From: Simmondsia chinensis | Taxonomy: Eukaryota > Streptophyta > Magnoliopsida > Caryophyllales > Simmondsiaceae | Reading direction: 5' to 3' | DNA: 64,000 nucleotides | NCBI GenBank assembly: GCA_018398585.1 | Contig: JAGTTD010000001.1 | Location: 4,900,501-4,964,500, forward strand | Shown: piece by piece, positions 35,375-45,900 of the stretch | How the letters are laid out: each line of letters opens with the position of its first letter | How positions within the stretch are numbered: the first letter of the stretch is position 1 | Notes under the pieces: model-generated | Told to the model about the DNA's origin: nothing | The model's input: the letters and a program-made list of their open reading frames with translations, nothing else | Database searches by the model: none | Translations under genes and position numbers: made by a program

Positions 35375-35600
35375 GGGCCTTACCTCAGTTGTAGAAAGCA
35401 GTTGAGAAAATAGAGAATTGCTTTTAGCCAAAATATCTGAAGTTCGATTCCCTCCTCAAAACCTCCTAAGGAATTCGCAACTTAACTGGCTTTTGCGGTT
35501 GTGGGTTGCCGCATGGGCCAGGCCTACCGGGGTTTACAGTGTACCGGGTTCCTTGTTCGCAAAAGATATATGCATAATACAAAAAAAGAGTATGTTATTA
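35375..35600 (+). mobile_element. tRNA-derived SINE
   Basis: CCTCAGTTGTAGAAAGCAG resembles a Pol III A box and GAAGTTCGATTCCCTCC a B box, about 45 bp apart. A GC-rich body follows (GGTTGTGGGTTGCCGCATGG near 35497-35516) and an AAAAAAAGAG end near 35581. The flanks were not resolved into a target duplication. Confidence 0.65.
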
Positions 35601-36460
35601 TTTATGTTAAGGAACTAATTATCCCAAAACATTTAGCTTATGGGTGAAGGCAAATAATAGTTTCATATTCTACAATATATCCCTCACACAAATCTCCATT
35701 GAGTTTAAAGCGTGGATAGTGCGTACGTATTTTATCTTTTGTGCTAAAGTCCTATTAGTATTGAAAGTGAGAATTTTTCTTATTCGAACATGTAAGTTGA
35801 CATAGGAACGTATGGGGGAAAATTGATAGGTATTGACTGTAGCAAGGTTAGAAACCCTAATATGGCAATTGATAGACTGCTGATCTTGGCAAAATTAAAA
35901 ACCCTACTATAGTGTTGTCAAGTTCACCAACTTGGTAGGTTAGGCAAAGAATACAGATAAGTAGTTAATTTAACCACGTTGATTGGCTAGACCACGGATT
36001 TAGATAAGTAGCCGATTTTTATCAAAAAAGAGAAAACTTTCTACCCTTTTAATTCATCATTAAATAATTAAATGAATAGAAAACTCACCCGAAAGAGGTA
36101 TATATAGACTCAACAAAATGTAATTGATAAACATAATCATAAATCTTAATAAATTAAAACTCCTAAATAAAATATTAAAACTAGAAAATTTTTACGACAC
36201 TCCATGTCACAACCTCCTCAGTTTGCAAGACTCTAATATCATATCAAAGAACCAAAAATTTCAGAAGTTTAAATTGATAGGTGAACATTTAAAAATAGTT
36301 TTATAGTCTAATAATTCATCTGCATGATGTCAATATATGTTATAAGACTACATATTAGACATGTCATATATTCAGTGATAGTTTAATAATAAAATTGTTG
36401 TATAATCTAATCTTTGTTTGTTGTTGTTGTTGTTTTTTTTTTTTTTTTTTTTTTTTTTTG
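35601..36460. other. AT-rich spacer, no recognised feature
   Basis: No gene or element end was seen. T runs at 36431-36459 mark the right side. Confidence 0.4.
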
Positions 36461-36464
36461 TTTG

Positions 36465-36560
36465 GTGGTAGGTAAATGTGACTGAACATTTAAATCTAAT
36501 ATGTAGTTCTAAATTAGTAGTATAACGCAGGGCTACATTTAGATGAAATTCAGGGTATGA
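36465..36560. repeat. SINE-like dispersed repeat, partner at 14280-14425
   Basis: This copy shares GGTAAATGTGACT and AGGGCTACATTTAGATGAAA with the 14-kb copy. Confidence 0.4.
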
Positions 36561-36601
36561 ACGGTCTCTTATGAGAAAGTAAACAATGAGAGATAAAAAT
36601 A

Positions 36602-37213
36602 ACGGTAAATTATAGAAAATATTTCTATTTTTTACTTTAAAATAGAAAATTCTCTTCATAAATAAAAGTACTTATAAAACTTTTTCACTTTTAAAAATTT
36701 ATCACCTAACCTGCAACTTATTTTTGACCATTTTACCTCAAATATTTAATTTTATTTTTTTAAAATGGGTTCTATATTATTAGACAAAAATTAAAAATTT
36801 TATATTCTTAACAAAAGAATTAAGGAAATTTTATATATTTATAAAAATATAATTATTTTAATTAGTTATATTAATATTATTATTAGTTCAAAAGATAAAA
36901 AGTATTTTTAAAATTTTTATAAAAAATATTATGAGATAAAATATTTTTTTTTTGTTGATATTATAATGTCACTTCTATAATTAATTAAAAAATAATTTTT
37001 ATAAATATAGAAAACCCCCCTTTTTAAAATATAAAAAAATCCTTATTTTTCTTCAAAATATAAAACCCTACCAAAACTAAAATTAAACACTTAACTATTT
37101 TATTTTGAGGAGTAAAATAGTCAAAAAAAAGTTGTTTGGGGGCAAAGTGAAAATTTTTCAAAAGTGAGGGGGTTTAGCGAGTGGTTTTATTTGTGGAGGG
37201 GTTTTCTGTAAAA
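36602..37213. mobile_element. Long terminal-inverted-repeat element (Mutator-like?)
   Basis: The left arm (about 36602-36740) matches the reverse complement of the right arm (about 37070-37213). Shared blocks include ATAAATAAAA, TTTTTCACTTTT/CTCACTTTTGAAAAATTT and GACYATTTTACYCCT. Long arms and small size suggest a Mutator-like MITE. It lies against the truncated gag at 37.2-37.4 kb. A 9-bp duplication was not confirmed. Confidence 0.5.
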
Positions 37214-37901
37214 TCAAGGAAATCTGAGCCGTTGACTTTAACTAAAGGTACGCAAACCTGCCATAAATTGAAACTCCTTTGACCACCAAACTTTTCAAAT
37301 TCAGATTTAACTGCAGACGTCATAGTACCAAATCGAAATAAACAGGGCTCTGATACCAATTTGTGAGGAATCTGGACAAATATGATATGCTCTGATACCA
37401 ATTTGTCAAGAAATTAATACCTCTTTAATGCAGAACTTAACACCCCAAGAGCAGGATTCGATTCAAGTACTATAACACACAAGAGAATTAAATAAAAGAG
37501 GTAAAAGATAATAAACGAAGAACACAGAGATTTAAGTGGAAACCCTCTTCAATCGAGAGGGGGAAAACTACGAGTGGAGATGGGGATTTTTTATTGAATA
37601 TGAATAATGGAAGAATTACAAAGACACTTCCTCTGAATAAGATCTATGGAGAATTATTGAAACACCCCTCTAAACCCTCGTAACGCTCTCAAATCAATGA
37701 TGACGGCGGCTCTCTTAATTGGATCGATTGGATTGAACACCTAAAACAGAAGCCCTAAACCCATATTTATACTAAACAGCTAAGGTACGCGGAAAACAAC
37801 TCCTGATCGATTGGCTAGTGCCGATCGATCAACCCCTCTTCTGCTGCAATTCTTGAATTTCTCGTGACTAAAAATCTTAAATTTGAGGTTTATTCCTGAC
37901 A
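37200..37901 (-). mobile_element. LTR plus gag start of a Tnt1-like Copia element (minus strand)
   Basis: In minus sense the LTR (37901 to 37362) starts TGTCAGGAATAAACC, carries GATCGATCGG-type motifs, TATAAATATGGG and an AATAAAAA signal, and is followed by the primer site TTGGTATCAGAGCCC. The gag start then reads MTSAVKSEFEKFGG and LWQV, as at 15491, before it breaks off near 37250. A second TTGGTATCAGAGC copy occurs at about 37390-37403. Confidence 0.8.
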
Positions 37902-38105
37902 TAAATCATATTATTTCTCCGACAAAAGCATTTTTTTTGTCGTGACAATGGCATCCTATTACTATTCACTAATCAAGCTGCCAACTTAAATTTGATGCAC
38001 AACTTTTTCTTCCTAGTAGAAACCATCACTTAATTTAAACACACAAATATGTACTAATAAAAGATTTTAAATCCTTTCTTGATGTCGACTTCCTCTCGAT
38101 TTTCC

Positions 38106-38113
38106 TATATAAA
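38106..38113 (+). promoter_or_regulatory. TATA box of the kiwellin pseudogene
   Basis: TATATAAA is followed by GGCTCCTTTGCCAT, as at the intact copy, and lies 55 bp before the ATG. Confidence 0.7.
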
Positions 38114-38160
38114 GGCTCCTTTGCCATACCAAAAAAAACACACACGAACATCAACCAGAA

Positions 38161-38708
38161 ATGACTCAACTCATCCCCCTCTTCATCCTCACCACCACAA
38201 CCTGGCTCGTCACGGTCACGACCGCCGCCCAATCGTGCCAGCCCTCCACGTACCTTACTGTCAAGACCGCACTGCCACCCAACAAGACGAGTGCTGTGTC
38301 CCGGGACAGCGCTACCCCGTCTGGCGGTGCTCACCCCCGGTCAGCCAATACACCGCCGCTGTCCTCACCCTCAATGACTTCTCAGCAGGGGGTGATGGGG
38401 GCGGCGCATCAGAGTGCGATGGTCAGTACCACAGAAATAAAGAGCGGGTGTTGGCGCTGTCTACTGGGTGGTTCAACAACCGAAAAAGGTGCGGGAAGGA
38501 GATAATCATAAGGGGGAATGGGCGGCAGGTCAGAGCTAAGGTGGTGGATGAGTGTGACTCGACTCAGGGGTGTGACGCAGTACATGGGTATCAGCGCCCG
38601 TGTAATTCTAAGATCGTGGACGCTTCTAAGGCTGTTTGGGAGGCGCTCGGGGTCGGGCCAAACTCGGATAAGTATGGCCAGATGGACATTACTTGGGGTG
38701 ATGCTTAA
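38161..38708 (+). pseudogene. Kiwellin paralogue with a frameshift
   Basis: The start and signal peptide match the intact gene (MTQLIPLFILTTTTW). Near 38265-38285 the sequence lacks a net 16 bp compared with the intact gene, so the frame changes. The rest (DECCVPGQRYP, GGDGGG, VLALSTGWF, RCGKEI, CDSTQGCD, NIVDASKAVW seen here as KIVDASKAVW, DITWGDA) is read in the other frame to the stop at 38706-38708. Cysteines of the barrel are kept. With the normal start, translation goes out of frame after about 40 residues. A longer upstream ATG in the second frame (38079) lies before the TATA box and would give no signal peptide. It is probably a recent pseudogene, since the remainder is well conserved. 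Confidence 0.85.
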
Positions 38709-38876
38709 GCTAAGGGTTGTCGCCCTTGAATTATATGGTAGCTACTAGCAAGAGTCGATAAGTAATAAATGTTACTATGCTTTATCTAATCTCTAAAATG
38801 TTCTAGCCCGTACGAGTGGCTAGTACTATTTTAGTTATGAAATAAGATTTTAGTTATCTACTAGCTTCATTTGATT

Positions 38877-39187
38877 ATGTAGGAGCTATGCTCCATGTTG
38901 GCAAAAAAAGTAATCATTGTTGGGGAATCTGATCCCTCATGACCTATTCGTGCTATGGTGAGGGATATTTGTAGGCTTAAGTCGATTTTTGAATGTATTT
39001 TGTTTAAGTGGGTTCCTCACTGTTGTAATCGTGTAATCCATGTAGGAGCTATGCTCCATTTTGGTAAACAATGTAAGCACTGTTGGTGGTTTAATCCTCC
39101 TGCTGAACTAGCGAATGTATTTGTAAATGGTTTAGTTAATGCTTTTTAGGCCTTGTGCCGTTTCTTTGATTTAAAAAAAAAAAAAAG
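38877..39187 (+). mobile_element. LINE (L1-type) 3' end with RNase H-like C-terminus, internally duplicated
   Basis: The reading 38955-39149 contains FKWVPHCCNRVIHVGAML and a CWWFNPPAEL end, close to the C-terminal RNase H region of plant L1 ORF2. A poly(A)-like run (39172-39186) follows. TGTAGGAGCTATGCTCCAT occurs at 38877 and again at 39042, so about 165 bp are partly duplicated. The 5' side is truncated, and no target duplication was found. Confidence 0.65.
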
Positions 39188-39306
39188 AAGAAGAAGAAGA
39201 AAAGCTTCTTCCAAGGCTATTACACCAATGATTTTGTCATTTTGGATCTTTGAACTGTCAAATTTGAATCTTACTAAGAAATAGAATTATAAAGGAAAAA
39301 CAGTAT

Positions 39307-39479
39307 TGTTTCAGGATTTTTTTGGTTAGGTTCTAGATGAGAGCGGGACTCAACCCTCACTTGAGGAAGCAGCTGCTGGCGCGTTTAACCTGGGCTCCCC
39401 TGCAAAACAAGCAAGACCATCAGAGGGACCCACGGGTTTGCCCGCTGGAGACCCCTCCGATGCCTAAGTTAGTAAAGGC

Positions 39480-39512
<33 letters not shown>

Positions 39513-40614
39513 TATGATAAGTAAATAACGTAAAGTAAACAATAATAAATACTTATAGTATATGGAGAGGGGCCTTGGTAGCTGATGGCCGGAATCCGTA
39601 CCGGCGAGGTGGCCGGAATCCGTACCGGCCAGGTGGCCGACGCAGGGCCTTATGGGCCGGGAGAGAGAGACAGGAGCCAAAGGGCCGGCGAGGGGGCCGG
39701 AGAGGAGAACGGCACTGGTGGTCGGAGCCGTACGGGCGAGGTGGCCAGCGCATGGCCGGAGTTGTACCGGCAAGGTGACTGGGGTTAAACCGGAGTGAGA
39801 GGAGAGAGAGAGATGGGTGGTTGTATTGTTGGGTTGTTAGGAGAGAGAAAAAGGGCTACTTGTCTTGGGTGTGAGGAGAGGGAGAATGGGGTATTTATAG
39901 AGAGAGATGATGAGGTGGTGAGGCGGTAGGAGAGAGAGTGAGGCGGTACCGGGCGGCTCCGGTGGTTGGCGGTACCAGGTCGTGGTGGCGGTAGCCGGGT
40001 GAGAGAGGGAGGCGATAGTTGTCGAGGTGGTTGGCGGTACTGCGTCGTGGTGGCGGTAGCCGGGTCGTGGTGGCGGTAGTTGTCGAGGTGGACGGTAATG
40101 GTGACGGGGATGATCAGGCGGTAGAGGGTTGAGGAGAGATGGGAGGGGCTGGCGAGAGAGAGAGAGAGAGAAGGGAGGCAGTGCCGGAGTCGAGTGGTGC
40201 CGGCTAGAGGGTTGGCCGGTAAGGGTTGTTGGGCAGTAGGAGAGGGGGAAAGATCCTTGGGGAGCAAGGAAATAAGGAGAGAGAAAGGTGGGCGGTACCA
40301 GTGTGACGACCGGGGCTACACCGGCGAGTGGCCGGGGCGGTACTACCTCTACCGAGAGTGGCCGGCATGGTGGTGGGAGAGGCAGTAATGGTGGTTTGGG
40401 GTGGTGATGGCGTGGAGAAGAAGGGAGCCAAGGGAGAGGAGAGAGAAAAGAGGCTTTTGGGGAAGGAGAGTCAGGGGAAGTCACGTGGGAGAGAGAAAGG
40501 AAAGAGAAAGAATAACATAAATTTGTATTTAATTCTCGTTATTATCTCGTTATCCAATTTTAATATTAATAGCTATATTTATCTTCTACAAGTATACATT
40601 CTGATAACTATGGC
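39307..40614 (-). mobile_element. LTR-like block with GC-rich minisatellites
   Basis: On the minus strand TATAAATACCCC lies near 39900-39889, and sequence near 39480-39300 (AACTTAGGCATCGGAGGGG, then TTTTGCAGGGGAGCCC) is of the kind common near Gypsy LTR ends. Imperfect repeats fill it: a 24-bp unit twice at 39590-39640 and GGTGGCGGTAGCCGGGT-type units at 39950-40090. The long proline-rich readings on the minus strand are a by-product of these repeats. Possible ends are TGTTTCAGG (39307) and CTATGGCA (40614), without a clear duplication. Confidence 0.45.
39477..39512. repeat. (AAT)n microsatellite
   Basis: About eleven AAT units. Confidence 0.95.
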
Positions 40615-41214
40615 ATTGTTTGGGAATATATAAATAGACCCAAAAAAAGTATATGGTCATTCGAATCGATACCCAAAGTTGAAATAACTCAAACATGTAT
40701 GGAACTGACCTAATTCTAGATGGAACCAAAACTAGCCTACATCCAAGATGATCTGACCCAAACATAACATCAGACAGCACTCACGTTCAAAAAACGAAGA
40801 CCTAGCGTGATATAAATTGACCCGCCTAAGACTCGGAATTTCCTCTTAGAAACATGCTTCTTCCTGGGAGCCAAATTTTGATGTTCACAGTCAAGACAAA
40901 CAACTTCAAATGATCATTCAAATGACTTTAAAGATGATGAGTTTATCACTAAAGGAAAAATAGTTTCTATGAGCAAACTTTAGTACATATTTAGTTTTTT
41001 TTTTTTTTTTTTTTTTTGCAATTTTTAATTTTTGAGTAACTAAAACCAAATCTTAAAAATGGATTTTCCTAGTTTTTTGTTTCTTGTAACAATTTCAACT
41101 CATTGTTAAAAAAAAATTAAAAACAAAAAAAAAAAATTTATTTCCTAAATTTGTTTTCTATTCATACAATAACAAAAACAACAACAACAAAAAATTCAAT
41201 GGCTCAAAAACTCC

Positions 41215-41275
41215 CACATATAAAGGGTCTAGGAGGGGTGAGATGTACATAGCCTTATCTCTTTAGGGTGCTACT
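41215..41275 (-). mobile_element. RTE-type LINE 3'-tail fragment
   Basis: CAACAACAACAAAAAATTCA, then AACTCCCACA and GATGTACATAGCCTTATCTC, match the minus-strand 3' end of RTE LINEs as at 43204. It is absent from duplication copy A. Confidence 0.5.
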
Positions 41276-41492
41276 ATAAATCAAAAACTAAAAACAGGAA
41301 ACAATAGCAATCAGGTTACTTGTTTGTCATCTAAGTGATCATTGTCCATAACAGCGAGACTACAATGGAAAAATCTTTCTATTTTATGCGAATTGATTGA
41401 CAAGTAAGCCAACAAAATAGTGATAGTTGACATACTCGAAACAGAAACAGCCCTCAATTGTCAAGTTTAATAACTTTGTAAGGCTTTAAATT

Positions 41493-42053
41493 GACTAATT
41501 TATCAAATTGGCACAATTTAAAAAAAAATTTAGTAATGTGGCAATGCCTGCAAAAATCTTTTAGTGAATGGCATATCGTACGGCTGAAAAGTTAAGGGCA
41601 GCATTTGAAATGGCGTAGTTAAGAATGCACGCCATTTGAAATGAAGTGCATAAAGTGAACACCATTTCAAATGGCGTGCATGCGAAGCAGATCCATTTTA
41701 TGCATGCCATTTGAAATGGAATGCATAAACCAATGCAGTATGTACTCCATTTGAAATGGAGTGCTTTTTATGTACTTCATTTGAAATGGAGTGCATAAAC
41801 GACATGTATGCTTATGCATATGGCGTGCATGCTTTATGCACTCCATTTGAAATGGCATGCATGCAAAGCAAGGAACTAGAGTTCATAAATGTACTCCATT
41901 TGGAATGGCGTGCATAAAGTGGATGCCATTTCAAATAGCGTGCGTTCTTTTTCAGCCGTATAGCGTGCTATTTCACTAAAAAAAGTTTACTGACACACCA
42001 CATTCCTAAATGTTTTTTTTTTTTTTGAATTGTGCTAGTTTGATAAATTAGTC
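41493..42053. mobile_element. Mutator-type MITE with a palindromic-unit array
   Basis: Inverted arms of about 100 bp begin GACTAATTTATCAAA on both sides and run inward to ACGGCTGAAAA (41581) and TTTTTCAGCCGT (41948). The perfect 9-bp duplication CTTTAAATT (41484-41492 and 42054-42062) is the Mutator hallmark. The 561-bp element has no transposase. Its centre (41600-41945) holds nine units of the near-palindrome CCATTTGAAATGG, several extended to TGCAYKCC-ATTTGAAAT-GGMRTGCA. The paralogous copy A lacks the element. Confidence 0.85.
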
Positions 42054-42087
42054 CTTTAAATTCTGGTGAATGTCATTAATTTCACCT

Positions 42088-42136
42088 CAACCGTAGCGGG
42101 AGCCTCTATAAGGCACTGAGTTGTTATTGTTATCAA
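42088..42136 (+). mobile_element. RTE-type LINE 3'-terminal fragment
   Basis: AGCGGGAGCCTCTATAAGGC, then ACTGAGTTGTTATTGTTATC, is the terminal segment of the RTE 3' end. Confidence 0.45.
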
Positions 42137-42199
42137 TTTCACTTCACCTTCTTCCTTAAATTAAATTTCACCGAACCTTTTTAGCACATCCCACAGAGT

Positions 42200-42400
42200 T
42201 GGTATACATAAGATTCAAATATAAAATCAAGTGGAGTTCCATCCTAAAACCAATTGGTATTAAATAGAGTAACCCACTAGACTTATATATTGATATTTTT
42301 ACTCTCACAACTCCTGTGTGGGATTAACATTAGACCTTTTTTTTTATAATTATCAGGATTAACATTAGACTTATGTGTGAATTTCTTAACATTTTACTGC
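42200..42400 (-). repeat. TRIM LTR fragment
   Basis: The reverse complement resembles the TRIM LTR at 51809-52034: the GGTTTTAGGATGGAACTCCA-type block, and a TATAAGTCTAGTGGG block. Confidence 0.45.
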
Positions 42401-42614
42401 AGCGAATTCGCGCTTTGTCTTTTCTCCTCGTCAACCTTCAAACACTCAATTCAAACAATTTTACTTACCCACTTCAATTCAGTACCACACAAGCCAACGT
42501 TAAACAAAGTTAGTTTGGTAGACGTTTCCCAGAAAAAAGAAAACAAAAAAAAAATGAAGCTCGATTGGTTGCTCATCTAGATATGACACTCAAGCTATAC
42601 AAGTATAACTCATC

Positions 42615-42780
42615 AAGTGAAGGTGTTAGTTAGCTCAACTAATAAAGTCTATAAAAGTCGTGGTGTCCGAGACTTATGATCAAACCCTGAGTTTATCTTT
42701 GGGAATGAGGTTAACAGGGATTTGGGTGTCTGCTTGTATAAAGCCATGTGATTTTCTTACTGTATATAAAACGAAAAAGT
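42615..42780 (+). mobile_element. tRNA-derived SINE
   Basis: GTTAGCTCAACTAATAAAG resembles an A box and ATGATCAAACCCTGAG a B box about 45 bp later. A GGGATTTGGGTGTCTGCTTG body follows. Ends are uncertain. Confidence 0.5.
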
Positions 42781-43203
42781 AAAACTCATCTAAGTGAAAT
42801 AGTAATTTCTTACATGTTCACCTAATACAATCCCTAATACGAGTTTACATCTCCATCGAAGAGACGCCATTTTCACATTTTGAGAGTTCTCCCCAGCATT
42901 ATAGAAAGATATACAATCCCACATCAACAAATTATTTTGAAATGGAATTTTCTTTATTGTGTATCATTGGTATCATACTCATCAACCTTGCATCGTGCCA
43001 GTTGTATGGTGAGTCGTTTTGTGATGTGTTGTAAAGTCGATCGTCTTAAAACTAATCAAGTCTCACATGTCCTGAATCTTAGATAGTGACACTCATATGT
43101 CCATTGTGCAATGGTGATGCCAAAGTCGCAGCATTTGCTCAAGACTAAATATCTAGTGCAAGGTCAAGCTTAAAGCACAAATAGTGACATTGAAATTTCA
43201 GCA
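42781..43203. other. Spacer, no recognised feature
   Basis: AT-rich sequence with a short LTR-like TACAATCCCACATCAACA motif near 42912. Nothing more was recognised. Confidence 0.35.
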
Positions 43204-43835
43204 TTCAACAACAACAAAAACAATCTCAATGCCTCAAGGGCTCCCGCAAAAGCGGAATTTGGGGGGGTTGATGTACGCAGCCTTCCCCCTTCAGGGTGTC
43301 AACCTGAAGAGAGGCTGTTTTCGAGGACCCCCAACCTGAGAGATATGTCTTCATCTCATCATGGTGACTTGTGAGCAATAGGGCATGAAAGAAAAAGAGT
43401 AAGCCATAGCATAAAATGAGCAATACAAAGCATAACGCCCTAGAGGAGACTATAAGGCAAAACCTTTCCTTCAAGGCAGCTAGTATAAGCAAATAGGTAG
43501 ATAGTAGACAGATAGGCGTATAGGTAGATAGGTGCAGCCTAATAGACCTATACGCCTATGAACCCATATGCAGCAGAATAAGCAGCGGTGTGAGGCCGCT
43601 ACCTCTGATACCTCTATGGTAGTCCTCCCTCAAGCTCTAGCTCTATCTAAGGCCATCTCCTTCCGTGGATTTAGGTGGGTGAGATCCTGCCGTACGACTG
43701 CAATCGTCCCTCCTTTGGGCTGCTTCATCCTCTTCTTCCTAACGTGGTACGAAGCTGATCGCATTACCTGACTGGAGTAGTGTTTGGTCTCCTCCTAGCG
43801 TGCCTGAACCACTTCAAACACAGCTTCTTCATTTT
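43204..43835 (-). pseudogene. RTE-type LINE 3' end, fragment 1
   Basis: On the minus strand this has LINE C-terminal residues of the RQDLTHLN and EMALDRA type near 43700-43640. A 3' untranslated region follows with AGGTTGGG, CTCGAAAACAGCCTCTCTTC and GGAAGGCTGCGTACATC, and the end is TTGTTTTTGTTGTTGTTG (43205 region). Fragment 2 at 44062-44790 has the same protein region, so two copies or a duplicated copy lie here. This tail is the reference for the RTE tail fragments elsewhere in the window. Confidence 0.7.
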
Positions 43836-43929
43836 ATATTCTATTTTCTTTCTAGGCCACGCCCCACTATGCCACATACCACATCCTTGATGGCCGCCCC
43901 TGGGACCTCAAGTCCATATGCCCAAACTG

Positions 43930-44105
43930 TGGAATTTATATCGAGCTTACGAGTGGTCAGATGGTCCTACACCGCTACATTGGATACGCCTATCCTAGTT
44001 GTGGAATACGCATACCGTAGAGTCGTGGCACTATATCGAGCTTACGAGTGGTCAGATGCTCCTACACCGCTACATTGGATACGCCTATCCTAGTCCTCCA
44101 CACAG
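43930..44105. repeat. Tandem duplication of about 100 bp
   Basis: GAGCTTACGAGTGGTCAGAT, then CTCCTACACCGCTACATTGG-type and ACGCCTATCCTAGT sequence, occur twice about 107 bp apart, at the junction between the two LINE fragments. Confidence 0.85.
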
Positions 44106-44790
44106 CTCTGTCTAAAGTCATCTCATCATTTAGGTTGAGATAGGTGAGATCCCGTCGAATTGTCTTTATCCAGCTCTTCTTTGGCCGTCCTCTCCCTCTC
44201 TTCCTGTATGCTATCTGGAGTTTTTTGCATCTCCTGACAGGCGCAGTGGTGGGTCTCCTTCTAACATGCTCAAACCACCGCAGACGTTGCTCTCTCAACT
44301 TATCTTCTATTGGGGCGACACCCAGTTTACTTCTAATGACCTCATTTCAGGTCCTGTCCCTCCTTGTGTGTCTGCACATCCAGCTTAGCATTCTCATCTC
44401 TGCCACCCTCATCTTTTGAGTTTGGTGACACTTTACAAGCCGGCACTCTGCCCCGTAAGACATAGCTGGCCTCACTACCGTCTTATAGTATTTACCCTTT
44501 AATTTTAGCGGGAATTTCCTATCACACAGTATCGCCGCTGCCCTTCTCCATTTATGCCAACCCACTTTAATCCTGTTGTTGACATCTGCGTCCACTTCAC
44601 CATCATTCTGCACCATAGAACCCAGGTATTTAAAGCATGCTTTCTGAGGTATGTGCTCTGATCCAATCCGTGCTACTTCTGCGCTTGGCGTGGTAGAGGT
44701 GCTGAACTTATGTTCCATATATTCTGTCTTAGATCTACTGAGCCTTGGACCTTTCGATTCTAGGGCTAACCTTGAAATTTCAACATTCAC
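44062..44790 (-). pseudogene. RTE-type LINE reverse transcriptase C-terminal region, fragment 2
   Basis: Minus-strand frames 44790-44347 and 44298-44062 hold the C-terminal region of plant RTE LINE proteins: LSRSKTEYME, FKYLGSMVQNDGEVD, GWHKWRRAAAILCDRK, RPAMSYGAEC, then in another frame [12 protein letters not shown] and [18 protein letters not shown]. The catalytic palm of the polymerase lies upstream and is missing; an LTR begins at 44792 exactly where the LINE reading stops. The frame change near 44345 also disables it. Confidence 0.85.
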
Positions 44791-44791
44791 T

Positions 44792-45568
44792 TGTTGGAAA
44801 TGTAACAAACGGTAACACATTGTTAAGACTCACATCCCACATTGACAATTTAGGGGAGGAAGAGATGGTTTATATATGCCCTTGTAAATAATAGGACTTG
44901 AATTAAGTTGTGGGTGAGAGAATGGAGGGAACCACAAGCGCGCGCACGCCGCTAGCCCGCCATGCCGTGGCGAGGGTGTGGGTGTCCTTTTGTTATGGGT
45001 ATTTTTATTTTATCGGAAAAATACTCATTAACGGATATATGTAATGACATCGTAAAACCGCACGGATTTATTTCCAATGGAGCTTCACTACTGCACTGTG
45101 CACCTTCCCATGTTATCCTTACTGAAGCGTCTCTTCCAAAGAAGCCTCTTGGGACTCGTCTTCACAAGCTGACCGTTGAGTAGCCCCAACAGTCATGTCC
45201 CCCATCTATAAATACCCCAGCTCACCTTAGTTCTCATCATCCGAAAACCAAAAACAACTTCTTCTCCTCTTTCTCTAAGCTCTCTCCTGCATTCTTCTCT
45301 AAAACTCTTTCTAAGTCTGGGCAAGTTCACTTAGCATCCCACCCGGCTTCTAATAAGTGCACGTTAAAGGTCGGATCGTGTTAATCCTGGAGGACAGCCG
45401 CCGGTTGAACTGTGTGCACCCTAGCAGTGGAAAAATCGTCTTTTAGGATAGTAGCTCATACCACGGCGTGGTTACTCAATTTGTAAGATCTTTCCTCACT
45501 TAATCATTTAGTAGTTTTTGTTGCTGTGTTTGATTGGTTGTTGTTTTACTCACTGCTTTTATTCAACA
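44792..45568 (+). mobile_element. LTR (solo or truncated) with the conserved RNA-like core
   Basis: It starts TGTTGGAAATG and ends TTTTATTCAACA, with a TATA box at 45206-45213 (CTATAAAT) and a pyrimidine-rich leader. The segment 45356-45490 is far more similar to the LARD-type LTRs (25141-25276, reverse strand) than the rest of the LTR. No target duplication was found and the sequence after it was not identified as an internal region, so solo or truncated status is open. Confidence 0.7.
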
Positions 45569-45900
45569 ATTGAGACTAGATATCATGTGCAAAGCCAACT
45601 CATGTGAACATGAAATACATAATGTAGTGGTTTGATGCAGTTCTACATCGAACATAGGTAAAGAGAGATACTAACATATATACTAAGAGAACTATCCAGC
45701 TTAAGGTGAATTAGTTTTGGATAGAACATCATTTGTTGTATATCATGAAAGGCTCCCAATATTTCTCTGGGAATTATTACTTAGGTACCCTAAAATTTGA
45801 CCATTTATTACCTGGGTAACTTGACTTTCAATGTATACAATGAGATATCATGATATTTGAATATTTTATCACTTAGGTATTATATGTAATAATTTGATGA

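Larger units (their letters stand above)
37950..42400 (+). repeat. Kiwellin-bearing duplication, copy B
   Basis: This is the paralogue of 19590-22450. It is expanded by a LINE 3' end (38877-39187), an LTR-like block (about 39307-40614) and a Mutator-type MITE (41493-42053), none of which is in copy A. Away from these insertions the downstream sequences are recognisably collinear. Confidence 0.8.

Noticed and set aside
38079..38160. Upstream ATG joined to kiwellin copy B in frame
   Set aside because: It starts before the TATA box and gives no signal peptide; the ATG at 38161 matches the intact gene.
39785..40484. Long proline/serine-rich ORFs on the minus strand
   Set aside because: They overlap in several frames and follow GC-rich minisatellites of an LTR-like block; composition is that of the repeat, not of a protein.
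41600..41945. CRISPR-like repeat array
   Set aside because: Units are near-palindromes with uneven spacing inside a 9-bp-duplication transposon in plant DNA.
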